Below the pieces are notes generated by a model. The model did not search any database. It had not been told where the DNA came from and saw nothing but the letters and a program-made list of their open reading frames with translations. DNA of 64,000 bases. It comes from Chthonobacter albigriseus (lineage in GTDB: Bacteria; Pseudomonadota; Alphaproteobacteria; Rhizobiales; Pleomorphomonadaceae). Within the stretch, counting starts at the first letter, position 1. Every line of letters begins with the position of its first letter. The stretch covers positions 1 through 64,000 of the forward strand of contig NZ_JACDIT010000004.1 of the NCBI RefSeq assembly GCF_013839445.1, in the 5' to 3' direction. This document shows positions 44,128-54,258 of this stretch, piece by piece. Both the position numbers and the translations under genes were made by a program.

Positions 44128-46901
44128 CAGTCGCCCTTGAGCCGCTCCAGCGCTGCCCGCACCTTCGCCAGGCGCTCGACGTAGCCGTCGCGCTTGGCGC
44201 GCTCCTCCTCGACGACCTCTTCCGGCGCTCGCGCGACGAACTGCTCGTTGGAGAGCTTCTTGTCGATCCGGCCGATCTCGTCGAGGAGCTTGGCCTCCTC
44301 CTTGGTGAGACGAGCGCGCTCCGCGTCGAGGTCCACCACGCCCGCCAGCGGCAGGGCGACGATACCGTCGGCCATGACGATCTGGGCCGACTGCGGCGGA
44401 GCGGCGTCCGCCGTTAACACCTCGGAAACGCGTGCCAGACGCTGGATGGCCGCCGTATGCGTGCCGAGCCACGCCCGAGCCTTCTCGGATGCCCCCACAA
44501 GGACCAGCGGAACTTGTGTGGCGGGCGTCATGCCCATTTCGGCCCGGACGGAGCGGATCTCCGAGATGACGTCGACCAGCCAGTTGATCTCGTCCGCCGC
44601 CGCCGATGCACGCACCGGCCCCTCCGGCCAGCGGGTGAGGCAGAGCAGGTTTTCGCGGGCGGGACCCCACGATCCCGTCGCCGCCCAGAGCTCTTCCGTG
44701 ATGAAGGGCATGAAGGGATGCAGCAGCTTAAGGATCTCATCGATCACATAGGCGCAGGTTGCCCGCGTCTCTGCCTTGGCCGGACCGTCCTCGCCGGTGA
44801 GGATCGGCTTGGACAGCTCCAGATACCAGTCGCAGAAGCTGTTCCAGACGAAGCGGTAGATCGCCGCCGCCGCGTCGTTGAAGCGGTATGCGTCCAGCGC
44901 CTCGGTCACGTCCGCCGCCGCCTTGGAGGCTTCGGTGACGATCCAGCTGTTGATCGTCTCCGTCACCGCGGCGGGATCGAAAGCCGCGTCGCGCGCGCAG
45001 CCGTTCATCTCGGCGAAGCGAACGGCGTTCCAGAGCTTGGTCGCAAAGTTGCGATAGCCGCCGACCCGGGAGGTCGCGAGCTTGATGTCGCGGCCCTGCG
45101 CGGCCATCGCCGCCAGCGTGAAGCGCAGCGCATCAGCCCCGTACTCGTCGATCAGCTCGAGAGGGTCGATGACGTTGCCCTTCGACTTCGACATCTTGGC
45201 GCCCTTCTCGTCACGGACGAGGGCGTGGATGTAGACGTCGCTGAACGGCTCGGTCTCCATGAAGTGGAGGCCCATCATCATCATCCGGGCGACCCAGAAG
45301 AAGATGATGTCGAAGCCGGTGACGAGGACATTCGTCGGGTAGTAGCGCTTCAGCTCCGGCGTCTCGTCGGGCCAGCCGAGCGTCGAGAACGGCCAGAGCG
45401 CGGACGAGAACCACGTGTCGAGCACGTCCTCGTCGCGAGTTAGTTCGATTCCACTTAACTTCGCGGTCACTTCGAAGGTCTCGTCGGTTGCCTCACTGCC
45501 TTGATAGTGCCGAATAGCTTCGACGTAGGCCTCCGCTTCGCTTTCGGCGACGAAGACCGTGCCGTCCGGTCCGTACCAGGCCGGGATCTGGTGGCCCCAC
45601 CAGAGCTGGCGGGAGATGCACCACGGCTGGATGTTCTCCATCCAGTCGTAATAGGTCTTCTCCCAGTTCTTCGGAACGAAGGCCGTGCGCCCCTCGCGGA
45701 CGGAGGCGATCGCCGGCTTGGCGAGCTCGGCCGCGTTCACGTACCACTGGTCGGTGAGATAAGGCTCGATCGGCACGCCGCCGCGATCCCCGTGGGGAAC
45801 CTGGTGGGTGTGCGGCTCGATCTTCTCCAGGAAGCCGCCCTCCTCCATCCGCGCCACGATCAGCTTGCGGGCGGTGAAGCGGTCCTTGCCGTGGAAGTCG
45901 GCAACAGTGCGGTCGAGTTCGGCCGACGCCGGAACACCGGCGAGGAAGTCCTCGTTGCCCGCGACGGCGACCTGCGCCTCCACGTCGAGCACGCTGATCT
46001 GCGCCAAGCCATGTCGCTTGCCGACCTCGAAGTCGTTGAAATCGTGCGCAGGCGTGATCTTGACCGCCCCCGAGCCCTTCTCCGGATCCGAGTACTCGTC
46101 CGCGACGATCGGGATCAGCCGGCCGACCAGCGGCAGGCGGACCTTGCGGCCGACGAGGGCCGTGTAGCGCTCGTCCTCCGGATGCACTGCGACGGCGGTG
46201 TCGCCCAGCATCGTCTCCGGACGCGTCGTCGCGACGACGATGAAGGTCGCCGGGTTCTCCGGGTCGAAGACCTCGCCGTCGATCGGGTAGCGGAAGTGCC
46301 AGAGGTGGCCCTTCACCTCGGTCTGGACGACCTCCAGGTCCGAGATGGCGGTCAGCAACTTGGGATCCCAGTTGACGAGGCGCTTGTCCTTGTAGATCAG
46401 GCCTTCGCGATAGAGCCGGACGAACACCTTGAGGACGGCCTTCGACAGGCCCTCGTCCATGGTGAAGCGCTCGCGCGACCAGTCGCAGGACGCACCGAGG
46501 CGCTTCAGCTGATTGACGATGGTGCCGCCGCTTTCCGCCTTCCAGGTCCAGACCTTCTCCACGAAGGCCTGACGGCCGATGTCGCGGCGGTTCGGCTCCT
46601 GCCGCTCCATCATCTGCCGCTCGACGACCATCTGCGTGGCGATGCCCGCGTGGTCCAGCCCCGGCTGCCAGAGCACGTCCCGCCCCCGCATCCGCATCAG
46701 GCGGATCAGGATGTCCTGCAGCGTGTTGTTGAGCGCGTGCCCCATGTGGAGCGAGCCGGTCACGTTCGGCGGCGGAATGACGATCGTGTAAGTGTCGGCG
46801 CCCGGCGCGGCGCCGCGGCCGGCCCGGAAGGCCTCGGCCGCGTCCCAGGCCTTGGAAATGCGCGGCTCGACAGCCGCCGCCTCGAAAGTCTTGTCCAGCA
46901 T
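44127..46901 (-). CDS. valS: Valyl-tRNA synthetase
   Basis: A 924-residue class I synthetase. The HMGH form of the first motif lies in [15 protein letters not shown] and the second in [12 protein letters not shown]. The large CP1 editing domain is present (about 190-370, with [19 protein letters not shown]), and the C-terminal coiled coil ([19 protein letters not shown]) is typical of ValS. The ATG at 46901 matches the family start [14 protein letters not shown]; the longer frame is not used. Confidence 0.97.
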   Translation of the reverse strand: MLDKTFEAAAVEPRISKAWDAAEAFRAGRGAAPGADTYTIVIPPPNVTGSLHMGHALNNTLQDILIRLMRMRGRDVLWQPGLDHAGIATQMVVERQMMERQEPNRRDIGRQAFVEKVWTWKAESGGTIVNQLKRLGASCDWSRERFTMDEGLSKAVLKVFVRLYREGLIYKDKRLVNWDPKLLTAISDLEVVQTEVKGHLWHFRYPIDGEVFDPENPATFIVVATTRPETMLGDTAVAVHPEDERYTALVGRKVRLPLVGRLIPIVADEYSDPEKGSGAVKITPAHDFNDFEVGKRHGLAQISVLDVEAQVAVAGNEDFLAGVPASAELDRTVADFHGKDRFTARKLIVARMEEGGFLEKIEPHTHQVPHGDRGGVPIEPYLTDQWYVNAAELAKPAIASVREGRTAFVPKNWEKTYYDWMENIQPWCISRQLWWGHQIPAWYGPDGTVFVAESEAEAYVEAIRHYQGSEATDETFEVTAKLSGIELTRDEDVLDTWFSSALWPFSTLGWPDETPELKRYYPTNVLVTGFDIIFFWVARMMMMGLHFMETEPFSDVYIHALVRDEKGAKMSKSKGNVIDPLELIDEYGADALRFTLAAMAAQGRDIKLATSRVGGYRNFATKLWNAVRFAEMNGCARDAAFDPAAVTETINSWIVTEASKAAADVTEALDAYRFNDAAAAIYRFVWNSFCDWYLELSKPILTGEDGPAKAETRATCAYVIDEILKLLHPFMPFITEELWAATGSWGPARENLLCLTRWPEGPVRASAAADEINWLVDVISEIRSVRAEMGMTPATQVPLVLVGASEKARAWLGTHTAAIQRLARVSEVLTADAAPPQSAQIVMADGIVALPLAGVVDLDAERARLTKEEAKLLDEIGRIDKKLSNEQFVARAPEEVVEEERAKRDGYVERLAKVRAALERLKGD

Positions 46902-46973
46902 GGCGCCCGTGTTTTTTCTTGAGATTTGGTCGGCCGTGGGTAACCGGACCACCCGTGCGAAGTCAAACGGAAA

Positions 46974-47002
46974 CGCGGGCGGAAGCCCGGCTCCCGCCCG
47001 CG
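46974..47002 (-). terminator. Terminator after popZ
   Basis: CGCGGGCGG (46974-46982) and CCGCCCGCG (46994-47002) form a 9-bp stem over 11 bases. On the minus strand TTTCCGTTT follows, a short U-rich tail. It lies 22 bases past the popZ stop and before valS. Confidence 0.6.
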
Positions 47003-47024
47003 CTTCAGAGGCTACGGACTTGGT

Positions 47025-47705
47025 TTAGCGGCTGCGGCTGACGCGCTCGATCTCGGCGCGCACGAGACGCTCCACGATCACCGGCAGGTTCTCGTCGAGC
47101 CAGTTCTTCAGCATCGGCCGCAGCATCTCGGTGACGAGATCATCGAGCGTCTTGGCGTTCTGCGACAGGATGGTGTGGTTGAGCGACCCGAACGAGGCGG
47201 ATACCGACGCTGAGGTTCCGGCGGAGACCAGCCTCTCGGCTTCCCTCGCGATCGGCTCCGGATCGATCATCCTGGGCGGCAGGCGCGGCGGTGGCATGGG
47301 CACCGGTTCCGGCTCAGGCTCGGGTTCCGGTTCGTCGAAATCCATGTCCATGCCGGACAGGTCCGGCTCCTCGTCCTCCGCCGCGAAGGCGACGTCGGCC
47401 TCGTCGGGCATCAGGCCTTCGACGATGCCGAGGTTGTCCTCGGCGCTGAAGTCTTCCGTCAGATCCAGGACGTCGTCCGGCTCGGCGACGGATTCGTCCA
47501 GCTCGAGGATCTCCTCGTCGTCCTGGGAGAACAGCTTGTCGAGGTCGTCCTCGCTGATCCGCTCCGGTTCGGGCTCCGGCTGCGGGGCGGGCTTGGCGGC
47601 GGCCGGCGGGGGCGACGCAGGCGGCGTATCGTCGGAGATGATCCGACGGATCGATGCCAGGATTTCCTCCATGGAGGGTTCCTGGGCCGTGTTCGCCTTC
47701 GCCAT
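47025..47705 (-). CDS. popZ: Polar organizing protein PopZ (DUF2497)
   Basis: A 226-residue PopZ homologue, a scaffold that self-assembles at the cell pole and anchors the chromosome origin. The N-terminal helix EPSMEEILASIRRIISDD (about 9-26) is the partner-binding part. The middle is a long acidic, proline-rich disordered linker with EPEPEPEP runs. The C-terminal helices LDDLVTEMLRPMLKNWLDE to EIERVS make the oligomer. It lies between tolC and valS. The ATG at 47705 fits the family start. Confidence 0.9.
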   Translation of the reverse strand: MAKANTAQEPSMEEILASIRRIISDDTPPASPPPAAAKPAPQPEPEPERISEDDLDKLFSQDDEEILELDESVAEPDDVLDLTEDFSAEDNLGIVEGLMPDEADVAFAAEDEEPDLSGMDMDFDEPEPEPEPEPVPMPPPRLPPRMIDPEPIAREAERLVSAGTSASVSASFGSLNHTILSQNAKTLDDLVTEMLRPMLKNWLDENLPVIVERLVRAEIERVSRSR

Positions 47706-47864
47706 CGATGAAGACCCCTGAAACGTCACTCAACTACGCGCCGCACGCACGCTTCACCGCGAGCTGATTCGCCCGCGTTCTGCGAGTATAGGCGGTAAAA
47801 TCGTATGACACAGGGGGCGACGGGCCGTTTCCGGGGCTTTTCCCCGGTAACGGTGACCTGCGTG

Positions 47865-49223
47865 TTACTCTCCGGCCGGAGTTCTTAATCCAAACCACTT
47901 GTCGCGCACCTGCGCGTAGTGCACTTCCGCCTTGTAGGCCGGCACCTTCAGGCCGAGCGCATCCGACGACAACCGTCCGATCGACGCGATGACGGAGTAG
48001 CTCGCCACCACGGAGTCCCGTTCGGCCTGCACGAGCGCGATCTGCGCATTGACCACCTCATTCTGCGCGTTCAGCACGTCAAGCGTCGTCCTCTGGCCGA
48101 CTCGCTGCTCCTCTTCCACGCCCTCCAGAGCCAGCCGCGACGCCTCGACCTGCGACCGCGCGGCCTTGACTTGGGCGCGTGCCGCCTCCAGACCGCCCCA
48201 GGCTGCGTAGAGCGCCGCCTGGACCTGGTCGCGCGCGACGTCGACCTCGATGCGGCGCTGGCCGAGCACCTCCTTTGCCTCGCGAACGCGGGAATAGACC
48301 TGCCCGCCTTCGTAGATCGGTATGTTGAGCCGGCCGACGATCTGGGCGCTGTTGCCGGTCTCCGCACCGAAACCCCGCTCCCAGTCGCGCTGCGCGGAGG
48401 CTTCGATCGTCACGGTCGGCAGCAACTCGCCTTCGACCACGCTGACATTGAAGCCGGCCACATCGGCATTGTACTGCGAGGCCCTGATCGCCGGATGATC
48501 GCTGCGGGAGGCGGCGAGCGCCTGCTCGAACGATCGCGGTACGAGGCTGTCGAGGCCCTTCGCCTTCGCCAGCTTGCCCGGCTCCCGACCGATCACCTGG
48601 CGATAGGTGCCGGCGGCCGCCTCCAGGTTCGCCCGGGCGAGCGCGATCTCCGAGCGCGCCGCCGCCAGCCGCGCCTCTGCCTGCGCGACGTCGGTGCGCG
48701 TTCCGTCGCCGGCCGCGAGGCGATCGCTGGCGGCCGTCACCTGGGCCTTCACGTAGCGGTAGTTGGCCTCGCGCAGGTTCAGGATGGAGCGCTCGCGCAC
48801 CACGTTCATGTAGACGGTCACGGCGTCCAGCAGCGTGTTCTGCTCGGTGTTGCGCAGCGATTCCCGCGCCGCCCGCACGGCCGCCTCGGCCGCCTTGACC
48901 CCGTTGACGGTGCGGAACCCGCTGAACACCGGCTGGGTCACGGTTATGCCGGCGCTCGCCGAACGACGGTTGCCGCTGCCGGCCGTGCTGTCGGTCGAAG
49001 ACGTGCCGGCGCTGGCGAAGGCCGAGATCGTCGGGCGGAAACCGGACAGAGCCTGCGGCACGCCCTCGTCCGTCGCGCGGACGCCCGCCCGGGCGGCGTT
49101 CAGGGACGGGTTGTTGGCGTAGGCCGCGGCCATAGCCTCCGTCAGCGTCTCCGATTCCACCGGCGTCGAGACGAACAGCGCGGTCAGGAGGATGGCGACG
49201 GCAAGCGGGCGCGAAGGGAGCAC
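47865..49223 (-). CDS. tolC: TolC-family outer-membrane efflux channel
   Basis: A 452-residue outer-membrane channel protein with signal peptide about 1-24 (AVAILLTALFVSTPVESE). It has the tandem repeats of the family: AMAAAYANNPSLNAARAGV, IYEGGQVYSRVREAKEVL and QRVGQRTTLDVLNAQNEVVNAQ, giving the coiled-coil tunnel. GTG start at 49223 with GAAGGA nine bases before. No RND pump adjoins, so it probably serves several export systems. Confidence 0.92.
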   Translation of the reverse strand: MLPSRPLAVAILLTALFVSTPVESETLTEAMAAAYANNPSLNAARAGVRATDEGVPQALSGFRPTISAFASAGTSSTDSTAGSGNRRSASAGITVTQPVFSGFRTVNGVKAAEAAVRAARESLRNTEQNTLLDAVTVYMNVVRERSILNLREANYRYVKAQVTAASDRLAAGDGTRTDVAQAEARLAAARSEIALARANLEAAAGTYRQVIGREPGKLAKAKGLDSLVPRSFEQALAASRSDHPAIRASQYNADVAGFNVSVVEGELLPTVTIEASAQRDWERGFGAETGNSAQIVGRLNIPIYEGGQVYSRVREAKEVLGQRRIEVDVARDQVQAALYAAWGGLEAARAQVKAARSQVEASRLALEGVEEEQRVGQRTTLDVLNAQNEVVNAQIALVQAERDSVVASYSVIASIGRLSSDALGLKVPAYKAEVHYAQVRDKWFGLRTPAGE

Positions 49224-49451
49224 GTGCGGGAGTCCTTCAGGAGACGATCATCCGCTCGACTTCAGACAGCACGGACACCCCGCAACACTTCGTCAAAGTT
49301 GGTTAAGAATGTCTTTCACTGGGTCCGGTTCGCAGGTCGGCCGAAAGATTCCACGAGCGTCGGTGCAGCCGGCACGCGTATCGGCAAGGCCAGCCAGAGC
49401 CAGCCCTTTGCAGGGGCGGACAGTCGCCGCTCCGCGCAAATGTTCGGACGA

Positions 49452-50114
49452 TCAGAACTCGAAGGCCGGCTCGCGGGCAAAGCCCGGCAGCAGCGGGGCG
49501 GCCGCGTTCATCAGCACGCGCGAGCTCACGTCCTTGCCGGATCGGGTATAGAGCAGCGCGCGCGCAGCCTGGCCGACTCCCTGGATGGCCAGCAGCCGGC
49601 CACCTTCCGCAAGCTGCTCGGTCAGTGCGACGGGAAGGACTTCGATCGCACCGCTGACGATGATCACGTCGTAAGGCGCGCCGGCCGGATAGCCGGTCTT
49701 CAGCGGCCCCGTGACGACCTCCACGTTGCCGGCGCCGACCGAGGCGAGAGCCGACTTCGCCGCGGCAGCAAGGGCGGCATCCTCTTCGAGCGCCACCACC
49801 TTGGCAGCGAGCCGGCCGGCGATCGCGGCGCTGTATCCGGTGCCCGCGCCCACCTCCAGAACCGTGTCGTCCGACGTGATCTGAGCCTGCTGGATCAGCC
49901 GCGCCTGGATCATCGGCTGCAGCATGTGACGTGCCGCCGGCCCCTCGGAGATCGGGATGTTGCGGTCGATGTAGGCGAGCTCGCGGCTGTTCGCCGGCAC
50001 GAAAAGCTCGCGCGGGATCTCCAGCATGGCATCGAGGATCCGGTAATCCGTCACGTCATTGGGACGGATCTGCCCGTCGACCATCTTGGTGCGCAGCGCG
50101 GCGGCATCGACCAT
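49452..50114 (-). CDS. pcm: Protein-L-isoaspartate O-methyltransferase family protein
   Basis: A 220-residue SAM-dependent methyltransferase. It has the Pcm-type N-terminus (LRTKMVDGQIRPNDVTD, ILDAMLEIPRELFVPA) and motif I VLEVGAGTGYSAAI. The usual Pcm active-site region is present, but the family also includes proteins of unknown function, so methyl transfer to isoaspartate is not certain. It lies 228 bp upstream of tolC in the same direction, a layout kept in Hyphomicrobiales. Confidence 0.88.
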   Translation of the reverse strand: MVDAAALRTKMVDGQIRPNDVTDYRILDAMLEIPRELFVPANSRELAYIDRNIPISEGPAARHMLQPMIQARLIQQAQITSDDTVLEVGAGTGYSAAIAGRLAAKVVALEEDAALAAAAKSALASVGAGNVEVVTGPLKTGYPAGAPYDVIIVSGAIEVLPVALTEQLAEGGRLLAIQGVGQAARALLYTRSGKDVSSRVLMNAAAPLLPGFAREPAFEF

Positions 50115-50316
50115 GTCGAAATTCCCGGTTCGGAAAGGATCTTCGTTTCCCTTAGCCCTCTCGCGCCTGCGAGACAAGGGCCCGAAACGGGCAGCCGTGA
50201 CCATACGGACAGCTGCGTCGCACCGGGCAAGGCCGATCCGCATTCGCCATCTTTCAACAGGTACGTCCGGACCTCTTGCGCAACGGCGCACCCCACCGTA
50301 TGAACCTCCCCCGTGG

Positions 50317-50390
50317 GGCCACGTGGCGGAGTGGTTACGCAGCGGATTGCAAATCCGCGTACGGGGGTTCGATTCCCTCCGTGGCCTCCA
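50317..50390 (+). tRNA. tRNA-Cys(GCA)
   Basis: 74 bases with encoded CCA. Acceptor arms GGCCACG and CGTGGCC, D-arm GGCGGAGTGGTTACGC, anticodon loop ATTGCAAAT with anticodon GCA, T-arm GGGTTCGATTCCC. Confidence 0.97.
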
Positions 50391-50595
50391 TCCCTCTCCC
50401 GACAACGCAATCCCATCATCGCGGCGACGGCAACCTGTTCGCCTGCGGCACGGATCGTTGCGCCAGACGGCGGATTGTCGGCACCGTTTCCGCTTCCGCT
50501 TGCACGGATTCGGCTCTCCGCTTATCCCTCCCACTGTCCCCGGCTGATGGAGTGCTTCGGCCTCGCCGGGTGGGTGGGCACTTCAAGCGGCGGAC

Positions 50596-50790
50596 ATGGT
50601 CGTGAGCGAAAATCTTCAGTTTCTCTTCTGTGTGCTGGTCCTGGCGGCCACAGGCGCGGCGACGGTCCGCGTGTTCCTTCCCAACGTTCCCGATTACGCC
50701 AAGGACCGGCGCGACCTCGAGGCCGTGGCCTGGCTCTTCACCACCGGCAGCGTTCTTCTGCTTGCCGCGCTGACGCTGCTGGTGAACTGA
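50596..50790 (+). CDS. Small inner-membrane protein of unknown function
   Basis: A 64-residue protein with two predicted helices (LFCVLVLAATGAATVRVFL and WLFTTGSVLLLAALTLLV) joined by a charged loop (YAKDRRDLEAV). No family is recognised. The start could be ATG 50596 or the GTG at 50602, and no clear Shine-Dalgarno is seen. Codon use fits the genome. Confidence 0.55.
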   Translation: MVVSENLQFLFCVLVLAATGAATVRVFLPNVPDYAKDRRDLEAVAWLFTTGSVLLLAALTLLVN

Positions 50791-50873
50791 ACGCGATCAC
50801 ATTTCATTGCCGCTGGGAACCAAGGCCGTGCTCTCGCTCTTTGACGGGTCATCCCGCTGGGGAGGAGCCACCC

Positions 50874-51176
50874 ATGGCACGAAGATCCGCGCTTGTTCTG
50901 ATCGCAAGTCTGCTGTCCACGTCAGCCGCCGGCGCGCACGAAGCGCCGTCCGGATGGACCTATGAAGCGATCTGCTGCTCCGACAAGGACTGCCGGCCGA
51001 TCAGTTCCGGAGACGTGGAGGCCACGCCCTACGGCTGGCGTCTCAAACTGACTGGTGACGTGGTCGCCTTCAGCCAGGCGCGACGATCGCGGGACGGCGC
51101 GTTCCACTGGTGCACCGTCGGTGGCCGGAACAACGGCAAGACGATCTGCCTCTATGCGCCCGAGATGACACAGTAG
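50874..51176 (+). CDS. Small exported Cys-rich protein of unknown function
   Basis: A 100-residue protein with signal peptide about 1-20 (SALVLIASLLSTSAAGA-HE). The mature part is Cys-rich (AICCSDKDCRPI, HWCTVG, TICLYAPE), giving five Cys and probable disulfides. Similar short secreted proteins with WxYExxCCSxxDC are frequent in Hyphomicrobiales, and their role is not known. GGGGAGGAGCC before the ATG sets the start. Confidence 0.7.
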   Translation: MARRSALVLIASLLSTSAAGAHEAPSGWTYEAICCSDKDCRPISSGDVEATPYGWRLKLTGDVVAFSQARRSRDGAFHWCTVGGRNNGKTICLYAPEMTQ

Positions 51177-51188
51177 GATGGCGCCCGG

Positions 51189-51473
51189 CTAAGGCCGTCG
51201 CTCGTCCGCCTTCTGATGCCGGGCGTGATGATCGCGCCTTGCCTTGTGTTCGCGCCACCACCGCGTCACCGCCACTTCGACCCGGCGACGGATCCGCCGC
51301 GCCCACGGAAAATCGACCGACAGGATCAAGAGCCCGACCGGCACCATCCAGAAGCCGAGAACGGGAAGAAAGCCGACGAACCCCATCAGGATGAAGATCG
51401 CTCCGATCGCTGTTCTGAGGATTCGCGATCGGGGGAGCGGGATCTTCCGGCCTTGAAAGGTGACCTTGGGCAT
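51189..51473 (-). CDS. Small membrane protein, PGPGW-like
   Basis: A 94-residue protein with one or two helices (AIGAIFILMGFVGFLPVLGFWMVPVGLLIL) and a strongly basic C-terminus (RRIRRRVEVAVTRWWREHK). The LPVLGFWMVPVGLLIL core resembles the PGPGW family of short membrane proteins. GGAGAGA precedes the ATG at 51473. Function unknown. Confidence 0.65.
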   Translation of the reverse strand: MPKVTFQGRKIPLPRSRILRTAIGAIFILMGFVGFLPVLGFWMVPVGLLILSVDFPWARRIRRRVEVAVTRWWREHKARRDHHARHQKADERRP

Positions 51474-51609
51474 TCTCTCTCCGTGCTCTCCCGCCACCCT
51501 GGGGCTGGATATGGGGTGTTTTTCGGAGCTGTCCAGGGAAGCCGAGGCGCGATGCGCAAAGGGGCTTTGCAAACCAAAACCCCGGTGCTATACGACCGCC
51601 CATCGCTGA

Positions 51610-51685
51610 TCCGCGATAGCTCAGTTGGTAGAGCGTTCGACTGTTAATCGAATGGTCGCTGGTTCGAGTCCAGCTCGCGGAGCCA
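51610..51685 (+). tRNA. tRNA-Asn(GTT)
   Basis: 76 bases with encoded CCA. Acceptor arms TCCGCGA and TCGCGGA, D-arm TAGCTCAGTTGGTAGAGC, anticodon loop CTGTTAA with anticodon GTT, T-arm GGTTCGAGTCC. Confidence 0.98.
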
Positions 51686-51693
51686 GCGTTTTC

Positions 51694-51729
51694 AAAGCCT
51701 TAGCGGTCCGCCGCTGAGGCTTTTGCTTT
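51694..51729 (+). terminator. Rho-independent terminator after tRNA-Asn
   Basis: AAAGCCTTAGCGG (51694-51706) pairs with 51711-51723 over a 4-base loop, with one G-U pair, and TTTTGCTTT follows. Nine bases after the tRNA, so it ends the tRNA-Asn transcript. Confidence 0.85.
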
Positions 51730-51878
51730 ATGTGGCATTGAAACATTCTCTCTTCGCGCCAGTTTATGTCATTCGAAATGAATGACAATTGGGCGCGCTA
51801 TTTCCGGCGCACGGTATTTCGTCGCGAACAATCCAGACACTCGCGCGTTTCCCTTGCAGATGCAGCAGGGAGGCAGCC

Positions 51879-52256
51879 ATGGCGCGCGCGATCCGACCGG
51901 ACGAATACCTGATCGTCTCACCCGATGACGAGACCCGTTTCTTCGCCGAAACCCTCTTGGAGGAATCCGGCTTGAAGGTCCGGTCCTTCGGAGCCGCGAA
52001 GGCCTGCCGGTCCCATCTGTCGTCCCATGCGGCGCAGGTGGCCATGGTGTTCGTCGATCTCGCCGCGCTGACCCGCTCCGACAGCGACCTGATGGAATCG
52101 ATCGGGTCCGACTTCCCGTGGATCCAACTGGTCTCCACTGGCACTGCCGACGAACTCAGCCGTGTCCGCGGCGACGCGCTGCGCATGACCAAGCCGTGGC
52201 TTCCGATCGAGTTGCTGATCGCGGCCGAACGGGCGCGCGCAGCCTCCGCTCCTTGA
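51879..52256 (+). CDS. Receiver-only response regulator-like protein
   Basis: A 125-residue protein with the receiver plan: acidic pocket in SPDDE (16-18), phospho-acceptor Asp60 in MVFVDLAAL, Thr in VSTGTAD (about 87) and Lys105 in MTKPWLP. It is somewhat divergent but keeps every catalytic position, so phosphorylation is plausible. No output domain and no adjacent kinase. AGGGAGGCAGCC precedes the ATG at 51879. Confidence 0.7.
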   Translation: MARAIRPDEYLIVSPDDETRFFAETLLEESGLKVRSFGAAKACRSHLSSHAAQVAMVFVDLAALTRSDSDLMESIGSDFPWIQLVSTGTADELSRVRGDALRMTKPWLPIELLIAAERARAASAP

Positions 52257-52344
52257 TCGACCCGGCTGGACACGCCGGCCTCGCTCTGGAATCTTCGCCG
52301 CGCCGCGATAGCCGCGTCGGCGTGGGCGAAGCACCGGACGGAGC

Positions 52345-53283
52345 ATGTCAGCACCAAGAAGCAAGCGCCTGAGCCGGTTCGGCCGCGCGATCCTGTCGCT
52401 CGGTCTTCTCGTTTCCGATCCCGTTTTCGCGCGCCATGACCTCACGCCCGATGCATCCGCCTGGGGACCCGTGGAGGGTCCCCTCCCCCGTCCTCGGCCG
52501 AGTCTTGTTTCGCGTGCCGGCGGACCGGCTGCGGCCATGATCTGCGGCCTCATCGAAGCGGCCGCACCGCGGCACGGCGTGCCGGTAGACCGTTTCACCC
52601 GGCTGATCTGGCGGGAAAGCAGCTTCCGACCGAAGGTCACGAGCCGCGCCGGCGCTCAGGGCATCGCCCAGTTCATGCCGGGAACCGCCGACGAGCGCGG
52701 TCTTGAGGATCCCTTCGATCCGGAGGAGGCGATCCCGGCATCGGCGGCCCTGATCGCCGACCTCACAACACGATTCGGAAACTTCGGCCTCGCCGCGGCC
52801 GCCTACAATGCCGGGCCGAGGCGGGTCGAGCGGTGGCTCGCCGGCGATACCGGGCTTCCCTGGGAAACGCAGGCCTACGTACGCTTCGTTACGGGCCGCG
52901 AGGCGGAGGACTGGAAAGCCAGCCGCATCGAAGGGGATGGCGGCCAGCCGCAGTCCTGCCTGAACGTGGTCGCGGAGATCCGCGCCTCCACAGCGAGCGA
53001 AGTCGCCTCCAGCCCCTATGAGGGCACGTTCGCGCCGTGGGGCGTGCAACTCGTCGGCAACTATTCCAAGGACCGCGCCCTCGCCGGTTTCGAGAAGATC
53101 CGGGCCCGCTACGGCAAGGTGATGGGCGATGCGCAGCCGCTGATCCTCGGCACACGGGTCGGCGGCCGTGGTCCGCGGCAGTTCTACCGCGTGCGGGTGC
53201 CCTTCCAGTCGCGCAAGGCCGCGAACGCGCTCTGCCGCCAGCTTCGCAAACTCGGCGGCAGTTGCATCGTCCAGCGCAACTGA
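52345..53283 (+). CDS. SLT lytic transglycosylase with SPOR domain
   Basis: A 312-residue protein. N-terminal signal or anchor (ILSLGLLVSDPVFA), then a lysozyme-like SLT domain at about 68-170: catalytic Glu in IWRESSFRP, GAQGIAQFMPGTA, and AAAYNAGPRRVERWL. A SPOR domain closes the protein (WGVQLVGNYSKDRALAGFEK to CRQLRKLGG), which would direct it to denuded septal glycan. It cleaves peptidoglycan between MurNAc and GlcNAc. Confidence 0.88.
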   Translation: MSAPRSKRLSRFGRAILSLGLLVSDPVFARHDLTPDASAWGPVEGPLPRPRPSLVSRAGGPAAAMICGLIEAAAPRHGVPVDRFTRLIWRESSFRPKVTSRAGAQGIAQFMPGTADERGLEDPFDPEEAIPASAALIADLTTRFGNFGLAAAAYNAGPRRVERWLAGDTGLPWETQAYVRFVTGREAEDWKASRIEGDGGQPQSCLNVVAEIRASTASEVASSPYEGTFAPWGVQLVGNYSKDRALAGFEKIRARYGKVMGDAQPLILGTRVGGRGPRQFYRVRVPFQSRKAANALCRQLRKLGGSCIVQRN

Positions 53284-53288
53284 CCGCG

Positions 53289-54122
53289 TCAGATCATGGC
53301 GAGCGGCTGCTTGCGGCGCGGCGCGGGGTGCCGCGCCTCGATCTCGGCGAGGTCATCGGGGGTCAGCACCAGGTCCGCCGCGGCGGCGTTGTCGGAAACG
53401 TGCTCCAGCGACGAGGCCTTCGGAATGGCGATGACATCCCCGGCCCGGATCGCCCAGGCGAGCGCCACCCGCGCCGTGGAGACGCCGTGCCGCCGGGCGA
53501 CGGCCGCGAGCGCCGGTGACTTGAGCAGCCTCCCGCCCTGGCCGACCGGCGAGTAGGCCATTGTCGGAATCCGGCGTTCGGCCTGCCATGGAAGCAGGTC
53601 GAACTCAGGGCCGCGTTGATCCGGATTGTAGAGGATCTGATTGGTGGCGCAGGCGTCCCCGCCGGGGAGCGCGAGCAGATCCTGCATATCGTCCAGGTCG
53701 AAGTTGGAGACACCCCAGCGGCGGATCTTGCCGGCGGCGAGCAGGTCCTGGAACGCGCCCAGCGTTTCGGCGAGCGGCGTGGCACCCCGCCAGTGCAGGA
53801 GGTAGAGATCGAGGGTTTCGACGCCCATGCGGCCGAGGCTGGTTTCGCAGGAGCGGATAACCGCGTCCCGACGGGCGTTCGAGGGCAGCACCTTGGAAAC
53901 CAGGAAGCATGCGTCCCTGCGACCCTTGATCGCCTCTCCCACCATATCTTCCGCATCGCCGTCGCCGTACATCTCCGCGGTGTCGATCAATGTGAGGCCC
54001 AGATCGATTCCCGCCTGGATCGCGCGGATCTCCCGCTGCCGTTCGCGGGCCCCGCCCATCATCCAGGTTCCCTGGCCGATTGCGGGCACGGTGGTGCCGT
54101 CCGGGAGTTCGACGCGATGCAT
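53289..54122 (-). CDS. Aldo/keto reductase
   Basis: A 277-residue NADPH-dependent TIM-barrel reductase. Catalytic residues: Asp in LIDTAE, Tyr in AEMYGDGDAE, Lys in VSKVLPS and His in YLLHW. The NADPH site is seen in AIPKASSLEHVSDN. The ATG at 54122 has CAGGAG upstream; the first in-frame ATG is 8 codons earlier. Substrate unknown. Confidence 0.93.
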   Translation of the reverse strand: MHRVELPDGTTVPAIGQGTWMMGGARERQREIRAIQAGIDLGLTLIDTAEMYGDGDAEDMVGEAIKGRRDACFLVSKVLPSNARRDAVIRSCETSLGRMGVETLDLYLLHWRGATPLAETLGAFQDLLAAGKIRRWGVSNFDLDDMQDLLALPGGDACATNQILYNPDQRGPEFDLLPWQAERRIPTMAYSPVGQGGRLLKSPALAAVARRHGVSTARVALAWAIRAGDVIAIPKASSLEHVSDNAAAADLVLTPDDLAEIEARHPAPRRKQPLAMI

Positions 54123-54258
54123 GGTGATCTCCTGAATTATATTCATAATTTTTCATGTTTTGGGGAACGCCGGACCGGCTTCCCGCATTTCCAAGCGTGG
54201 GCGTGGCTGGAGGCTTCAACCGGCCGCGCCGGGCGCAGGACTTCGCGGAGCGTGACCG

